DNA of 64,000 nucleotides. Source: Allocoprobacillus halotolerans. GTDB taxonomy: Bacteria > Bacillota_I > Bacilli_A > Erysipelotrichales > Coprobacillaceae. A program made the translations under genes and the position numbers. Each line of letters begins with the position of its first letter. Within the stretch, counting starts at the first letter, position 1. The notes beneath the pieces were generated by a model, which saw only the letters and a list, made by a program, of their open reading frames with translations, had not been told where the DNA came from and did no database searches. This document shows, in pieces, positions 28,086-37,447 of the stretch. The stretch covers positions 2,647,608 to 2,711,607 of the forward strand of contig NZ_CP101620.1 in NCBI RefSeq assembly GCF_024399475.1. Reading direction: 5' to 3'.

Positions 28086-28807
28086 TCATCTCTTGAATTA
28101 CCTAAAATAAGCAAGAAAATACGTAACATACTCATTAATGTTGAAATCATGGCTGCCACATAAGTCATTGCAGTCGCTGATAGCATTTTTTTAGCACCTG
28201 CATATTCCGACGTTGTTAAATAACGCGACTTTAAAATGGTTAAAGCACGACCAGAGGCATCAAATTCCACTGGTAAAGTCACTAACTGAAATACTAAAAT
28301 TCCACACATTGCGATAAAACCAAACCATGCAATATGAGTTTGACCTAAGACAAGTCCAATCAAAATTGCAATCCAACCTAAATATTGTCCAACATTAGCA
28401 ATTGGTAAAATGGCATTTCTTAATGTAATAGGTATATATTTTTCTTTATATTGAATTGCATGTCCACATTCATGAGCTGCTACAGCCAATGATGCAATCG
28501 AAGTGCCATGATAAACATCACTAGAAAGATTAATAGTTTTTTTGCCAGGATTAAAATGATCACTCAACTGCCCTTTCACCTCATAAATAGCAATATCATA
28601 TAATCCTTCACTATCTAAAATTTCTCTAGCTGCCTGAGCTCCACTGATACCTCGTGTATTTGCGATTTTGCGATAACGACTATATGTAGAGCTTACCTTC
28701 ATTTGTGCCCATATTGCCAACAATGCAGCAAGTATAACAAAAATAGTTCCAATCATATAATAACGATTATAATAAATTCCATAATATGGCCAAAACATTT
28801 CTCTCAC
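28082..28807 (-). CDS. yugP: Membrane zinc metallopeptidase, YugP family
   Basis: 241 residues with several membrane helices. The zinc site is HECGHAIQY near 112-120 within an amphipathic helix; VAAHECGHAI plus the downstream LPVEFDASGRALTIL are the features of Pfam Zn_peptidase_2. The first helix follows FWPYYGIYYNRYYMIG. The substrate is unknown; related proteins are predicted membrane proteases. Own terminator and likely own transcript. Confidence 0.85.
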   Translation of the reverse strand: MREMFWPYYGIYYNRYYMIGTIFVILAALLAIWAQMKVSSTYSRYRKIANTRGISGAQAAREILDSEGLYDIAIYEVKGQLSDHFNPGKKTINLSSDVYHGTSIASLAVAAHECGHAIQYKEKYIPITLRNAILPIANVGQYLGWIAILIGLVLGQTHIAWFGFIAMCGILVFQLVTLPVEFDASGRALTILKSRYLTTSEYAGAKKMLSATAMTYVAAMISTLMSMLRIFLLILGNSRDE

Positions 28808-28850
28808 CTCAACAATTATAATATACCCATTATATTAACTCTATATGTCA

Positions 28851-28884
28851 AAAAAGATGCAATTTAATTCATTGCATCTTTTAA
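28851..28884 (-). terminator. Terminator after hup
   Basis: Stem AAGATGCAA / TTGCATCTT with 9-base loop, then TTTTTTG on the minus strand. Confidence 0.75.
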
Positions 28885-29136
28885 TCTATTGCTTGGCTTA
28901 AATGAAACAGTTTTACTAGCTGGAATAATCATAGCTTCTTTTGTTTTAGGGCTAACACCTTTACGTTCTTTACGGTTATTCACTTTGAATGTACCAAACC
29001 CTGAAATCAAAACTTTATCTCCATTTAAGATACTTTCAATCATTGTATCAAAAACTGTATCTACTAACGCTTCAGCATCTTTTTTTGTTAAATCTTTTTT
29101 TAGTGAAACGATATCAATAAGCTCTTTTTTATTCAT
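28864..29136 (-). CDS. hup: DNA-binding protein HU
   Basis: Histone-like dimer that bends and compacts DNA. 90 residues beginning MNKKELIDIVSLKKDLTKKD, with the conserved GFGTFKVNNRKERKGVSPKTKE arm and the end VSFKPSNRLKDAMN. AGGAGGCAA precedes the ATG at 29134-29136. An in-frame upstream extension has no ribosome-binding site. Downstream of spoIVA, as in Bacillus (spoIVA-hbs). Confidence 0.96.
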   Translation of the reverse strand: MNKKELIDIVSLKKDLTKKDAEALVDTVFDTMIESILNGDKVLISGFGTFKVNNRKERKGVSPKTKEAMIIPASKTVSFKPSNRLKDAMN

Positions 29137-29205
29137 TTTGTATTGCCTCCTACTTAAATCTAAGTAGTAGTATAACATTTCAAATTCTTCAGTGCAATAA
29201 CAAAT

Positions 29206-30684
29206 TTATAAAACTATCGCAATCACATTTGACTTTCCTTTATTCACAATTTTACTTAAAATATCATGCACTCTTATACAAGCGGTTTCATTCATTGATG
29301 CAAGTTTTACACGCATTCCCTCATTAATCAAATCCCCTAATTTACGTCCAAAAACATCACAGTCAAAGATGGCTTCTTTATTATTTTCACCATGACTTTG
29401 TAAATATTGAATAAAAGCTTCAGCTTGTTCTTTAGAACCAATAATCGGTTCAAAGGTTGATTCAATATCCACCTTAATCATATGAATCGTAGAAGCCGTA
29501 GAAACAAGTTTCATACCATAGCGTGGTCCTTGTTTAATGACTTCTGGTTCACTCAATTCAATATCATCCAAAACTGGTAAAGCATAACCATAACCAGTCT
29601 GTTTTACCATCTTTATCGCACTTTGATAAGCCTGATATTCTTGACTCATCTGTTTCAATTCTTGAACCTGTCTTAAAAATAAAGCCGCATCAAATTTATC
29701 TTGTCCTAAAATTTCATTTAATATTTCTTGATATAAACCATTTCTTTCTTGAATACGTAAAGTAGCTGATGAAGAAGATGTATCAATTGATGATAAATAA
29801 GCTTTATTAATAAAATCAAATTCACTCATATGTGTTGCAATTTTTTCTACATCTCTAAAACGATGAATTTCTAACAAAGATTTTTCCAAGGATTCATCTA
29901 AAGTCTGTTTTAACCAATGTGATGAATCCATTAAAGCCATCCAACGCTGAACTTCTATTTTCACCTCATGAATAGGGAACTCATATAAAGCCTCTTTTAA
30001 AAGATGAGTAATATCTTCTTCATTCATTTCTGTAACTTTCAAAGCCAAAACTGGAACATCATGTTTTTCTTTTAAAGATTCTACAAGTTGGCTACATTGA
30101 AGACTTTGTGGTTCTTTAGAATTCACCACAATCACAAATGGTTTACCAATTTCTTTTAATTCATTTATCACATCATCCGTTGCTTGAATATAATCGCCAC
30201 CAGGAATTTCACAAATAGAACCATCACAAGTCATCACAATACCAATTGTTGAATGATCTTGAATAACTTTTTGTGTTCCTATCCTCGCCGCTTCATCAAA
30301 AGGAATAGCTTCTAAATACCAAGGTGTTTTTACATAACGAATTCCTTGTTCATCCTGATAACCTTTTGCTCCATCAATCACATATCCAACACAATCCACA
30401 AGTCGAATATTCACTCCTAAATTATCTTCAACATTGATATGAGCAGCTTGGTTTGGAACAAACTTCGGTTCCACTGTCATAATCATTTTCCCCTCACCAG
30501 ATTGTGGCAATTCGTCAGTGGCACGAATTTTCGCATCAGGATTATCAATATAGGGAATGACAGCCTTTTCCATAAAACGTTTAATAAATGATGATTTTCC
30601 CACCCTGACTGGTCCTACAACCCCTAAATAGATGTCGCCATCACATCTTTTACCAATATCTTTTAATATATCTATTGTCTGCAT
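29206..30684 (-). CDS. spoIVA: Stage IV sporulation protein A
   Basis: ATPase that polymerises on the forespore surface to form the base layer of the spore coat. 492 residues from MQTIDILKDIGKRC: Walker A GPVRVGKSSFIKRFME, then DELPQSGEGKMIMT, VRLVDCVGYVIDGAKGY and PWYLEAIPFDEAARIGTQKVI, all signature SpoIVA segments, and the conserved C-terminal region ending VIAIVL that targets it to the membrane through SpoVM. AAGGAGGAAGTC precedes the ATG at 30682-30684. Followed by hup. Confidence 0.96.
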   Translation of the reverse strand: MQTIDILKDIGKRCDGDIYLGVVGPVRVGKSSFIKRFMEKAVIPYIDNPDAKIRATDELPQSGEGKMIMTVEPKFVPNQAAHINVEDNLGVNIRLVDCVGYVIDGAKGYQDEQGIRYVKTPWYLEAIPFDEAARIGTQKVIQDHSTIGIVMTCDGSICEIPGGDYIQATDDVINELKEIGKPFVIVVNSKEPQSLQCSQLVESLKEKHDVPVLALKVTEMNEEDITHLLKEALYEFPIHEVKIEVQRWMALMDSSHWLKQTLDESLEKSLLEIHRFRDVEKIATHMSEFDFINKAYLSSIDTSSSSATLRIQERNGLYQEILNEILGQDKFDAALFLRQVQELKQMSQEYQAYQSAIKMVKQTGYGYALPVLDDIELSEPEVIKQGPRYGMKLVSTASTIHMIKVDIESTFEPIIGSKEQAEAFIQYLQSHGENNKEAIFDCDVFGRKLGDLINEGMRVKLASMNETACIRVHDILSKIVNKGKSNVIAIVL

Positions 30685-30819
30685 AGACTTCCTCCTTCTC
30701 ACACATCAATATATGATTTTCATTTTTATTTAGAACATTTTTATAAAAAGTCAAAAAGTTCATCTTTTTGTGATAAAAAGATAATAGAATAAAATCATCT
30801 TAAAAAAAGGAAGGTTACT

Positions 30820-31296
30820 ATGAAACTTAAAAATACTGTTTTTATTGTCAATGATTTAGAACAATCAAAAAAGTTTTACAAACAAATTTTAGGATTAAAA
30901 GTTTTATTAGTAGAATTTAACGGTTCAGTGACATTAACATCAGGTATTGTATTGCAATCCAAAGAAGTATGGAAAGAACTTATTCATAAAGACGATCAAG
31001 ACATAATCATGTTGAATCATGCTGCTGCATTATCTTTTGAAACAGAAGATATTGACGCTTTTATGTTATTGTTGGATCAATATCAGGTCACTCTCGTTCA
31101 TCCACCTAAGGAAGGAGCATGGGGACAAAGAGTTGTACGATTTTATGATCCTGATGGCCATATTATTGAAGTGGGAGAAAGTATGCGTAAAATTATGAAA
31201 CGTCTTTTAAGTCAGGGATTTTCATATGAAGAATTGGCACATCGCTTACGTGTCCCTTTAGATTATATTAAACAAATCACTGAATCAAATTCATGA
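30820..31296 (+). CDS. VOC-family (glyoxalase/bleomycin resistance-like) protein with extra C-terminal tail
   Basis: 158 residues. The first 120 form a VOC fold: MKLKNTVFIVNDLEQSKKFYKQILGL, then ALSFETEDIDAFMLLL and FYDPDGHIIEVGE, with Glu/His positions that often hold metal. The last 35 residues (MRKIMKRLLSQGFSYEELAHRLRVPLDYIKQI) look like a small helix-turn-helix, which is unusual for a stand-alone VOC protein. Substrate unknown. GGAAGG precedes the ATG. Isolated + strand gene ending at a strong terminator. Confidence 0.75.
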   Translation: MKLKNTVFIVNDLEQSKKFYKQILGLKVLLVEFNGSVTLTSGIVLQSKEVWKELIHKDDQDIIMLNHAAALSFETEDIDAFMLLLDQYQVTLVHPPKEGAWGQRVVRFYDPDGHIIEVGESMRKIMKRLLSQGFSYEELAHRLRVPLDYIKQITESNS

Positions 31297-31314
31297 CGAT
31301 TCATGTATTAACTT

Positions 31315-31350
31315 AAAAGAAGTCACTTCAAGTGCGACTTCTTTTTATCT
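31315..31350. terminator. Bidirectional terminator between the VOC gene and the flavodoxin-like gene
   Basis: Perfect 10-bp stem (AAAAGAAGTC / GACTTCTTTT) with 11-base loop, T run on the + strand and A run on the other side. Lies just before the converging stop at 31328. Confidence 0.8.
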
Positions 31351-31921
31351 TTTTCGTATTTTCTTTATTAACCTTTTTTATTTCTTTATTCCAATATTGA
31401 TTAGCTTTTTTCATAAATATACGATCTGTCAACATTGTTGTTTTGCCATAAAATTCTTGATGATTGATAATAGCTTGAGCAAATTTTTTCATCTCATTAG
31501 ACACGACAAAACGAGATATTGTTTTCATAATAAAGAAAACAGATCCAATTTTTAAACTCCCTTTATATTGTAAATGCTCCCTACGACACCAATTTTGCAA
31601 CACTTTCTCAGAAATATCACATTTTTCAGGTTCATATTCATCGCATCCAATAAAAGCATAGACTTCCGTATCACCTTTAGGTTGCGATTCTAAGCGTTCA
31701 AAAATTTCTAATGTAGATGAAGGAATAGAATTTAAAGCAACCATAAAAAGAAAGACAACTTGATCATACTCAAAAAAAGTACGTTCATCAAAAGTGGAAA
31801 CATGACGAATATCTAAACAATCACAATGTTCATCCAAGTAAACTTCTAATCTTGATAAAAATGGTTTCATAAAGCTTTGCGTATGCTTTAATCCTGAATT
31901 CAACAAAAGTATTTTAGCCAT
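31328..31921 (-). CDS. Flavodoxin-like (NADPH-dependent FMN reductase-type) protein
   Basis: 197 residues, starting MAKILLLNSGLKHTQSFMKPF, the phosphate-binding beginning of a flavodoxin-like fold; VVFLFMVALNSIPSSTLEIFERL and YAFIGCDEYEP are further core elements. The C-terminal 50 residues are Lys-rich. GGAGGTGTC precedes the ATG at 31919-31921, which overlaps the upstream related gene by 8 bases. The pair may be two subunits of one redox enzyme, but the substrate is unknown. Confidence 0.65.
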   Translation of the reverse strand: MAKILLLNSGLKHTQSFMKPFLSRLEVYLDEHCDCLDIRHVSTFDERTFFEYDQVVFLFMVALNSIPSSTLEIFERLESQPKGDTEVYAFIGCDEYEPEKCDISEKVLQNWCRREHLQYKGSLKIGSVFFIMKTISRFVVSNEMKKFAQAIINHQEFYGKTTMLTDRIFMKKANQYWNKEIKKVNKENTKKIKRSRT

Positions 31922-32419
31922 GATCGACACCTCCAAAAGTACGAAGTACTTCATCTAACTCATTTTCTTCACAAAAATATGCATCAACAGAAGAATAAGA
32001 AAAGCCTAATGTTGAATCATCCAAAATATCTTTAAACAATTTCTTTTCATCCTCGCTGGCTTCACCATAGCCAATAACCAGTAATTTTTTCTTAACTGGC
32101 TTAAACCAAGATGACAAGTCTCTCCATCTACCATTGTATAATAAGGTTCATGATTGACAACGAGTCTTTCTAACATCTTTTTAAAAGGAATATCAAAACA
32201 ACCATATTTGACTTTTGTAATATAGATAATTAATTGACAGTCATTTGTCCAATTAGAAATAATACTCATATCATCTTTAAAATGACAGGCACCTTCACAT
32301 TTTAAACATGTCAATCCCCCTGTGCATGTTGAATAATGAATATTATTTAAATTGACAATCACTGAATTTTGAAAATAATGGGTTGAAATTTCTCTATCTG
32401 TTACAACTAAATTTTTCAT
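31914..32419 (-). CDS. Flavodoxin-family NAD(P)H-dependent oxidoreductase with Cys-rich loop, frameshifted
   Basis: Corrected length 168 residues. Beginning MKNLVVTDREISTHYF, then the loop TCTGGLTCLKCEGACHFKDDM, which resembles the Cys-rich insert of flavodoxin-fold reductases, and YITKVKYGCFDIPFKKMLER. One base is missing in the T6 run at 32085-32090; restored, it reads SQLRKKLLVIGYGEASEDE and ends in RTFGGVDHG. Without correction, two fragments overlap. The family usually carries FMN and reduces small molecules. It overlaps the next flavodoxin-like gene. Confidence 0.7.
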
Positions 32420-32478
32420 GTGTGTTCTCCTTCACCTTTTATTGTATTATGGATACATCCCATTTGTCAAACCCGTTA

Positions 32479-33941
32479 TTAAAAATCTATGACCTCTGTA
32501 GCAATTGTTTCTTGAAAATATTGATCATGTTCTACAAAGAGTAATGTGGGTTGATATGTTAAAATAGTCTTTTCAATTTGCATACGAGAAAAAATATCAA
32601 TATAATTTAATGGTTCATCCCAAATATAGAGATGTGCTGGAGTTGCCAGTGAAATAGCTAACATGACTTTCTTTTTTTGACCTTGGCTTAAATTTTCTAA
32701 AGAAATATCGAAATGGGAACGTGAAAATCCTAATTTCCTTAATAAGGTTTTGACTAATGTTAAATCACAATCATATCGTTGAATCCAATCATCAAGTCGC
32801 CCATGTAAAAAAGTACAATCTTGGGGAACATAGGAAATTTTTAATTGACTACCTAGAACATATTGTCCTTGATATTGCATATTCTCACCTATAATAAAAT
32901 GAATAAGACTTGATTTTCCACAACCATTTGGTCCTTTAAGTAAGACTCTATCATGATTATGAATGGTTAACGATAAATCTTCAAAGACTTTTTTATCATC
33001 ATATGATAATGAGAAGTGTTGAAACTGAATCAATTGTTTTTGAAAATATTTTAAACAATGTATTTTTAAATCATCATATTTTTCAATATCCTTTAAAAGT
33101 TTCCTTTTTTCAGCAATGGCTTGTTTTTGGCGTTTTTCAATCACTTTGGAACGTTTCATCATTTTCGCTGCCATATGCCCTACATGGCCTTTATCAGCTG
33201 CACCTCGCTTGGATTTTTCAATCTGATGTCCCCAATTTTCCTTTTGTCTCCTTGAACTTTCCATTTTCACAATATCTTTCTTCAATTTCTTATTCATCAT
33301 GATTCCTCTTTCATCTTTTTTCTTTTATCATCATACCAGCTTGAAAAATTTCCACTTACAACATCTATGGTCGTTGGATTAATAGCCATCACATGATTAC
33401 AACAACTATCAATAAAATAACGATCATGACTCACTAACAAAAAACCTTTTTGAAGACGAAGATATTCAGCTATTTTTTGACGTGAATTTTGATCTAAGTG
33501 ATTGGTTGGTTCATCAATCAATAAAAAAGCATGTTCTTTCAAGAATAAAAGAGCTAATAATACTTTGGTTTGTTCGCCATGAGATAAAGTTTCAAAAGGT
33601 CGATAAAAAATATCTAAACCATCCATATCTAACTGATGAAGTTCTTTTTCTAATTGCCATTGTTGTAAATTTGGACATATCTCATAACACACATCTAATG
33701 TTAACCATTGAGGATTTTCTACTTCATAAGGAAAATAACAGCACCCTTCACTCATCATTATTTGTCCTTGATATTCCAATTCTTTCATCAAAAGCTTTAA
33801 AAGTGTTGTTTTCCCTCTGGCATTGCGTCCAATCAAAGCTGTCTTAAATGTCGTGTCTAATGAAAACGATACATCATCAAAAATCAATTCATAACTTCCT
33901 TCATAACCAAATGTCAAATGTTGAACTTGTATTAACGACAT
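32479..33941 (-). CDS. ABC-F ribosome-protection ATPase, Lsa-like, frameshifted
   Basis: Tandem-ATPase protein without membrane segments, 487 residues when corrected. The first ABC domain has GRNARGKTTLLKLL, LSHGEQTKVLLALLFL and FLLIDEPTNHLD; the second has GPNGCGKSSLIHFI, LSQGQKKKVMLAISLA and IWDEPLNYIDI. Between them a basic linker with the KMMKRSKVIEKRQ helix matches Lsa/Vga antibiotic-resistance ABC-F proteins, which dislodge lincosamides, streptogramin A and pleuromutilins from ribosomes. At the T6 run 33316-33321 one missing base breaks the frame (restored: KRKKDERGIMM). GGAGAGTGA precedes the ATG at 33939-33941. An attenuator precedes the gene. Confidence 0.88.
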
Positions 33942-33959
33942 TGATATCACTCTCCTTTT

Positions 33960-34079
33960 CAAAATAAAAACGACAAGAAAATAGATCTTGTCGTTATATA
34001 CAAATATTCATGATAAAAAGAGAACTATTTTCTTGCATGCATAAAAAGATATGCTTATGTTAAATTTTTGCAAGAAAAT
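33960..34079 (-). promoter_or_regulatory. Transcription attenuator of the ABC-F gene (anti-antiterminator, antiterminator, terminator)
   Basis: Three mutually exclusive pairings are visible on the minus strand. Stem 1: 34069-34079 with 34027-34037 (perfect 11 bp), its first arm inside the leader peptide. Terminator: AACGACAAGA (33986-33995) with TCTTGTCGTT (33969-33978), 7-base loop and a T-rich tail (33960-33968). Antiterminator: second arm of stem 1 (34025-34035) with 33974-33984, a perfect 11-bp match that uses the terminator's 3' arm. A small hairpin (GCATA / TATGC, 34039-34054) sits in stem 1's loop. A ribosome stalled on the leader would free the antiterminator and let transcription reach the ABC-F gene. 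Confidence 0.85.
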
Positions 34080-34087
34080 TGATACAT
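34055..34087 (-). CDS. Leader peptide MYQFSCKNLT of the ABC-F attenuator
   Basis: A 10-codon frame from ATG (34085-34087) to TAA, with GGGAG seven bases upstream. Its codons 3-7 contain the first arm of attenuator stem 1, so a ribosome stalled here by an antibiotic would hide that arm. This is the layout of known leader peptides for resistance ABC-F genes. No similarity to named leader peptides is claimed. Confidence 0.7.
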   Translation of the reverse strand: MYQFSCKNLT

Positions 34088-34113
34088 CCTTCCACTCCCT
34101 TTCATCACTTGTT

Positions 34114-34142
34114 ATTATAGCTTTTTAGCCTTGTGATTTCAA
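34114..34142 (-). promoter_or_regulatory. Promoter of the ABC-F gene
   Basis: Minus-strand TTGAAA (34137-34142) and a perfect TATAAT (34114-34119) separated by exactly 17 bases, about 25 bases before the leader peptide start. Confidence 0.75.
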
Positions 34143-34152
34143 GGAAAAATGA

Positions 34153-34395
34153 CTATACAAGTTTTTGAATATCCGTAGGTACCTGATTATTTTGAATAAT
34201 TTGAATGATTTTATCCATTTGTTCAGGTTTGACATGTTTATGGGTTAATTGTGAAATCTTATTCACAAAATCTCGAATATTTTGTTCATCCTTTAAATCT
34301 TTATTTTGTAAATCATTTGCAAGAGACAAAATATCAGCTTTTGATACATGTGTTTTCTGTGACACTTTATCTAATAATTTATCTTGTTTATCCAA
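34153..34395 (-). CDS. spoVIF: Stage VI sporulation protein F-like
   Basis: 80 residues, mostly helical: LDKQDKLLDKVSQKTHVSKADILSLANDLQ, then DEQNIRDFVNKISQLTHKHV and QIIQNNQVPTDIQKLV. This matches the pattern of SpoVIF/YjcC (late spore coat assembly in Bacillus), including the closing helix and the PTD segment. The TTG start lies five bases after GGGTGA; an in-frame upstream part is less likely. It directly follows gpsA, a common position in this group. Confidence 0.75.
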   Translation of the reverse strand: MDKQDKLLDKVSQKTHVSKADILSLANDLQNKDLKDEQNIRDFVNKISQLTHKHVKPEQMDKIIQIIQNNQVPTDIQKLV

Positions 34396-34431
34396 TTGAA
34401 TCACCCATACTAATATATGCAAAATCAATCT

Positions 34432-35436
34432 CTATTGTTCTGCTTTTAAATCTCTTAACATTAATGAATCAATTGTTTCCTGTGGTAAAGCATTTTCATA
34501 TAAGACACGATAAACAGCATCAACAATTGGAACTTCAATACCATAATCATGTGTAGCAACATCATCATGAATAACTTTACAAGTACGAATACCTTCGCAA
34601 GTTTTGGTATTATGAGTCATAAAATCTAAGGCTCGATTACTTTGTCCAATTTCTAAACCCGCCTGAAAATTACGTGAATGAATAGACGAGCATGTAACAA
34701 CCAAATCTCCAATTCCTGTCAAACCAAAGAAAGTTTCACGATTAGCGCCTTTGACTGTTCCATACAAACTCATTTCATATAATCCTCTGGTAATCAAAGC
34801 AGCACGGGTATTATCCCCATAACCTAATCCTGCAATAATTCCTGAGGCAACCGCGATGACATTCTTATAAGCAGCGCCATATTCAGCACCTACTTCATCT
34901 GTTGAGGTATAAACTCTAAAATAATGATTAGAAAATAGTTTTTGAACATCCTTAGCACAGTCTTCATCCAATGACACGGCACAAACAACTGTCAACATAC
35001 GTTCCACAACTTCTTCGGCATGGGATGGTCCAATCAATGAAACGACTGGATGAATCTCGGTCTTATCTAACACACTTCTAATTGTATCAGACATACGCAT
35101 ATTAGTATTCATATCAAAACCTTTTGCCGCATTAATCACTGTTACTTTTTGCGTTAATAATGGCTTCACTTCTTCTAGAACATGTCTAACATATTGTGTA
35201 GGAATTGTAATCAAAAGATACTGAGCATCTTTAACAACTTCTTTTAAAGAAGAAGAGGCAACAATCTGATTTTCTAATCTGACGTCTTTGAAATATTTAT
35301 AATTACAATGTCTAATATTAATATCATCAATCTCATTTTGATCAATTCCATACATCATCGTACGATGTCCATTATCATTAAGAACTCTCGCTAAAGCTGT
35401 TGCCCAACTTCCTGTCCCTAAAATTGCTATTTTCAT
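34432..35436 (-). CDS. gpsA: Glycerol-3-phosphate dehydrogenase (NAD(P)+)
   Basis: Reduces dihydroxyacetone phosphate to sn-glycerol 3-phosphate for phospholipid synthesis. 334 residues starting MKIAILGTGSWATALA (Rossmann GxGxxA), then LLITIPTQYVRHVL, NAAKGFD, GPSHAEEVV, the catalytic GAAYKNVIAVASGIIAGL with Lys, and TCSSIHSRNFQAGLE near the end. AGAGGGAC precedes the ATG at 35434-35436. Starts one base after der's stop; order der-gpsA as in Bacillus. Confidence 0.97.
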   Translation of the reverse strand: MKIAILGTGSWATALARVLNDNGHRTMMYGIDQNEIDDINIRHCNYKYFKDVRLENQIVASSSLKEVVKDAQYLLITIPTQYVRHVLEEVKPLLTQKVTVINAAKGFDMNTNMRMSDTIRSVLDKTEIHPVVSLIGPSHAEEVVERMLTVVCAVSLDEDCAKDVQKLFSNHYFRVYTSTDEVGAEYGAAYKNVIAVASGIIAGLGYGDNTRAALITRGLYEMSLYGTVKGANRETFFGLTGIGDLVVTCSSIHSRNFQAGLEIGQSNRALDFMTHNTKTCEGIRTCKVIHDDVATHDYGIEVPIVDAVYRVLYENALPQETIDSLMLRDLKAEQ

Positions 35437-35437
35437 T

Positions 35438-36745
35438 CTAGTCCCTCTTTCTACAAAGAATATGAATTGGTGTTCCTTCAAAACCAAAGGCATCACGTAA
35501 ACGATTTTCTAAATAACGTTTATAACTAAAATGTAAATATTGTGGATCATTGGTAAATAAAACAAATGTTGGTGGACAGATACTCACCTGATTTGCATAA
35601 TAAATTTTTAAACGTCCACCATTAAATGTTGTGGTTGGATTCATTGTTTGAGCATCAATTAAAACATCATTTAAAACACTTGTTGCAACACGTTTTTGAC
35701 TATTTGCATAAACTTCCTGAATTAATGGCAACAACAAATGAACACGTTTTTTATCTTTTGCAGAGACAAAAAGAATGGGTGCATAATCTAAATATTTAAA
35801 CTGTTCACGAATTTGATTTTCCATTTTTTTCATGGTTTTAGAATCTTTTTCAATCAAATCCCATTTATTCACAACTAAAATAACAGCCTTTCCAGCTTCA
35901 TGAGCATATCCAGCCACATGCTTATCCTGTTCAACAATACCTTGATGTCCATCAATAACCATTAATACAACATCACTCTTTTCAATCGCTGATAAAGCAC
36001 GTAAAACAGAATATTTTTCAATATTTTCATAAACCTTCCCTTTTTTACGCATTCCCGCTGTATCGACAACACAATATTTTTGATTATCTTTTACAAATGC
36101 AGTATCAATCGCATCACGTGTCGTTCCTTCAATATCTGAAACAATAACACGTTCTTCTCCTAAAATAGCATTCGTTAATGATGATTTCCCAACATTTGGT
36201 CGTCCAATCACTGAAAAACGAATGATATCATCTTCCTTTTCTTCTTGTATGACAGGTAAAAGATGAATAATCTCATCTAAAACATCACCAATACCAATTC
36301 CATGACTTCCAGATACAGCAATAGGATCACCTATTCCCAAACTATAAAAATCATAAATATTATCTTTATGTATCTGATCATCTATCTTATTGACTGCCAA
36401 AACAATCGGTTTTCTAGATTTTTGTAATAAACGGGCAACAAAATTATCTTCTTTCGTTATACCTTCACGTCCATTTACAACAAATAAAATGACATCAGCC
36501 TCTTCAATAGCAATTTCAGCCTGCATTTTAATCTGCTCTGTAAATGAGGCATTTTCCAATTCAATTCCACCAGTATCAATAATTCTGAATTCACGTGTTA
36601 ACCATGACGCATCTGCATAAATACGATCACGTGTTACCCCTGGTGTATCTTCTACAATAGAAATACGTTTTCCTACAATACGATTAAAAATTGTTGATTT
36701 CCCAACGTTCGCTCGTCCTACAATCGCAACGATTCCTTTTTTCAT
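35438..36745 (-). CDS. der: GTPase Der (EngA)
   Basis: Two tandem GTPase domains plus a KH-like C-terminal domain, 435 residues, needed for 50S ribosome assembly. First domain: [29 protein letters not shown]. Second: [44 protein letters not shown]. The C-terminus ends [22 protein letters not shown] precedes the start. Essential in most bacteria and intact here. Lies between cmk and gpsA. Confidence 0.97.
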   Translation of the reverse strand: MKKGIVAIVGRANVGKSTIFNRIVGKRISIVEDTPGVTRDRIYADASWLTREFRIIDTGGIELENASFTEQIKMQAEIAIEEADVILFVVNGREGITKEDNFVARLLQKSRKPIVLAVNKIDDQIHKDNIYDFYSLGIGDPIAVSGSHGIGIGDVLDEIIHLLPVIQEEKEDDIIRFSVIGRPNVGKSSLTNAILGEERVIVSDIEGTTRDAIDTAFVKDNQKYCVVDTAGMRKKGKVYENIEKYSVLRALSAIEKSDVVLMVIDGHQGIVEQDKHVAGYAHEAGKAVILVVNKWDLIEKDSKTMKKMENQIREQFKYLDYAPILFVSAKDKKRVHLLLPLIQEVYANSQKRVATSVLNDVLIDAQTMNPTTTFNGGRLKIYYANQVSICPPTFVLFTNDPQYLHFSYKRYLENRLRDAFGFEGTPIHILCRKRD

Positions 36746-36758
36746 GATGAATCACTCC

Positions 36759-37421
36759 TTATATTCTCTGTTCTACAAGTTGCATCACTTTTGCAACAAC
36801 TTCTTCTAATGACATATCAGATGTATCGATTTCTATCGCATCATCTGCTTTTTTGAGTGGCGAAATCAAACGTGTCATATCCTGTTCATCACGCATAGCA
36901 ATTTCTTTTTGAATTGCCTCTAAATCAGATTCAATACCTCTTTGTAAGTTTTCTTTATGACGACGCAAAGCACGACATTCAATACTAGCTACTTGATAAA
37001 TTTTAAGTTCTGCATCTTTTAAAACAACTGTACCAATATCTCTACCATCTAAAATAACACCGCCACCTTGTGCCATCTCTCTTTGTTTTTCAACCAAAAA
37101 AGTTCTAACAGCCTGATATTGGGAAACAACACTTGCTCCCATAGACACTTCATTTTCACGAATAGCCGATGTCACATCTTCATGATTTAATTGAATTGTT
37201 CCATCTGGAAACATGTCAATATCAATATCCTTTAAAAGCTTAGATACTGCCTGTTCATCCTGTACATCGACATGATTCAACCATGCATAATAAGCCACAC
37301 AACGATACATTGCTCCTGTATCAATATAAGTATAATTTAAGTTTTTTGCTACCATCTTGGCAATTGTGGATTTTCCTGCAGCTGCGGGTCCATCAATCGC
37401 AATTGAAATTCTCTTTGACAT
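36759..37421 (-). CDS. cmk: Cytidylate kinase
   Basis: Phosphorylates CMP and dCMP. 220 residues: P-loop SIAIDGPAAAGKSTIAKMVA at the start, TYIDTGAMYRCVAYYA, LDGRDIGTVVLKDAELKIYQVAS and the lid region RRHKENLQRGIES. AAAGAGGTAG precedes the ATG. It precedes der in transcription order, separated by 13 bases; Bacillus has rpsA between, which is missing here. Confidence 0.96.
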   Translation of the reverse strand: MSKRISIAIDGPAAAGKSTIAKMVAKNLNYTYIDTGAMYRCVAYYAWLNHVDVQDEQAVSKLLKDIDIDMFPDGTIQLNHEDVTSAIRENEVSMGASVVSQYQAVRTFLVEKQREMAQGGGVILDGRDIGTVVLKDAELKIYQVASIECRALRRHKENLQRGIESDLEAIQKEIAMRDEQDMTRLISPLKKADDAIEIDTSDMSLEEVVAKVMQLVEQRI

Positions 37422-37447
37422 ATTCTACCTCTTTCCATTACTCACTA

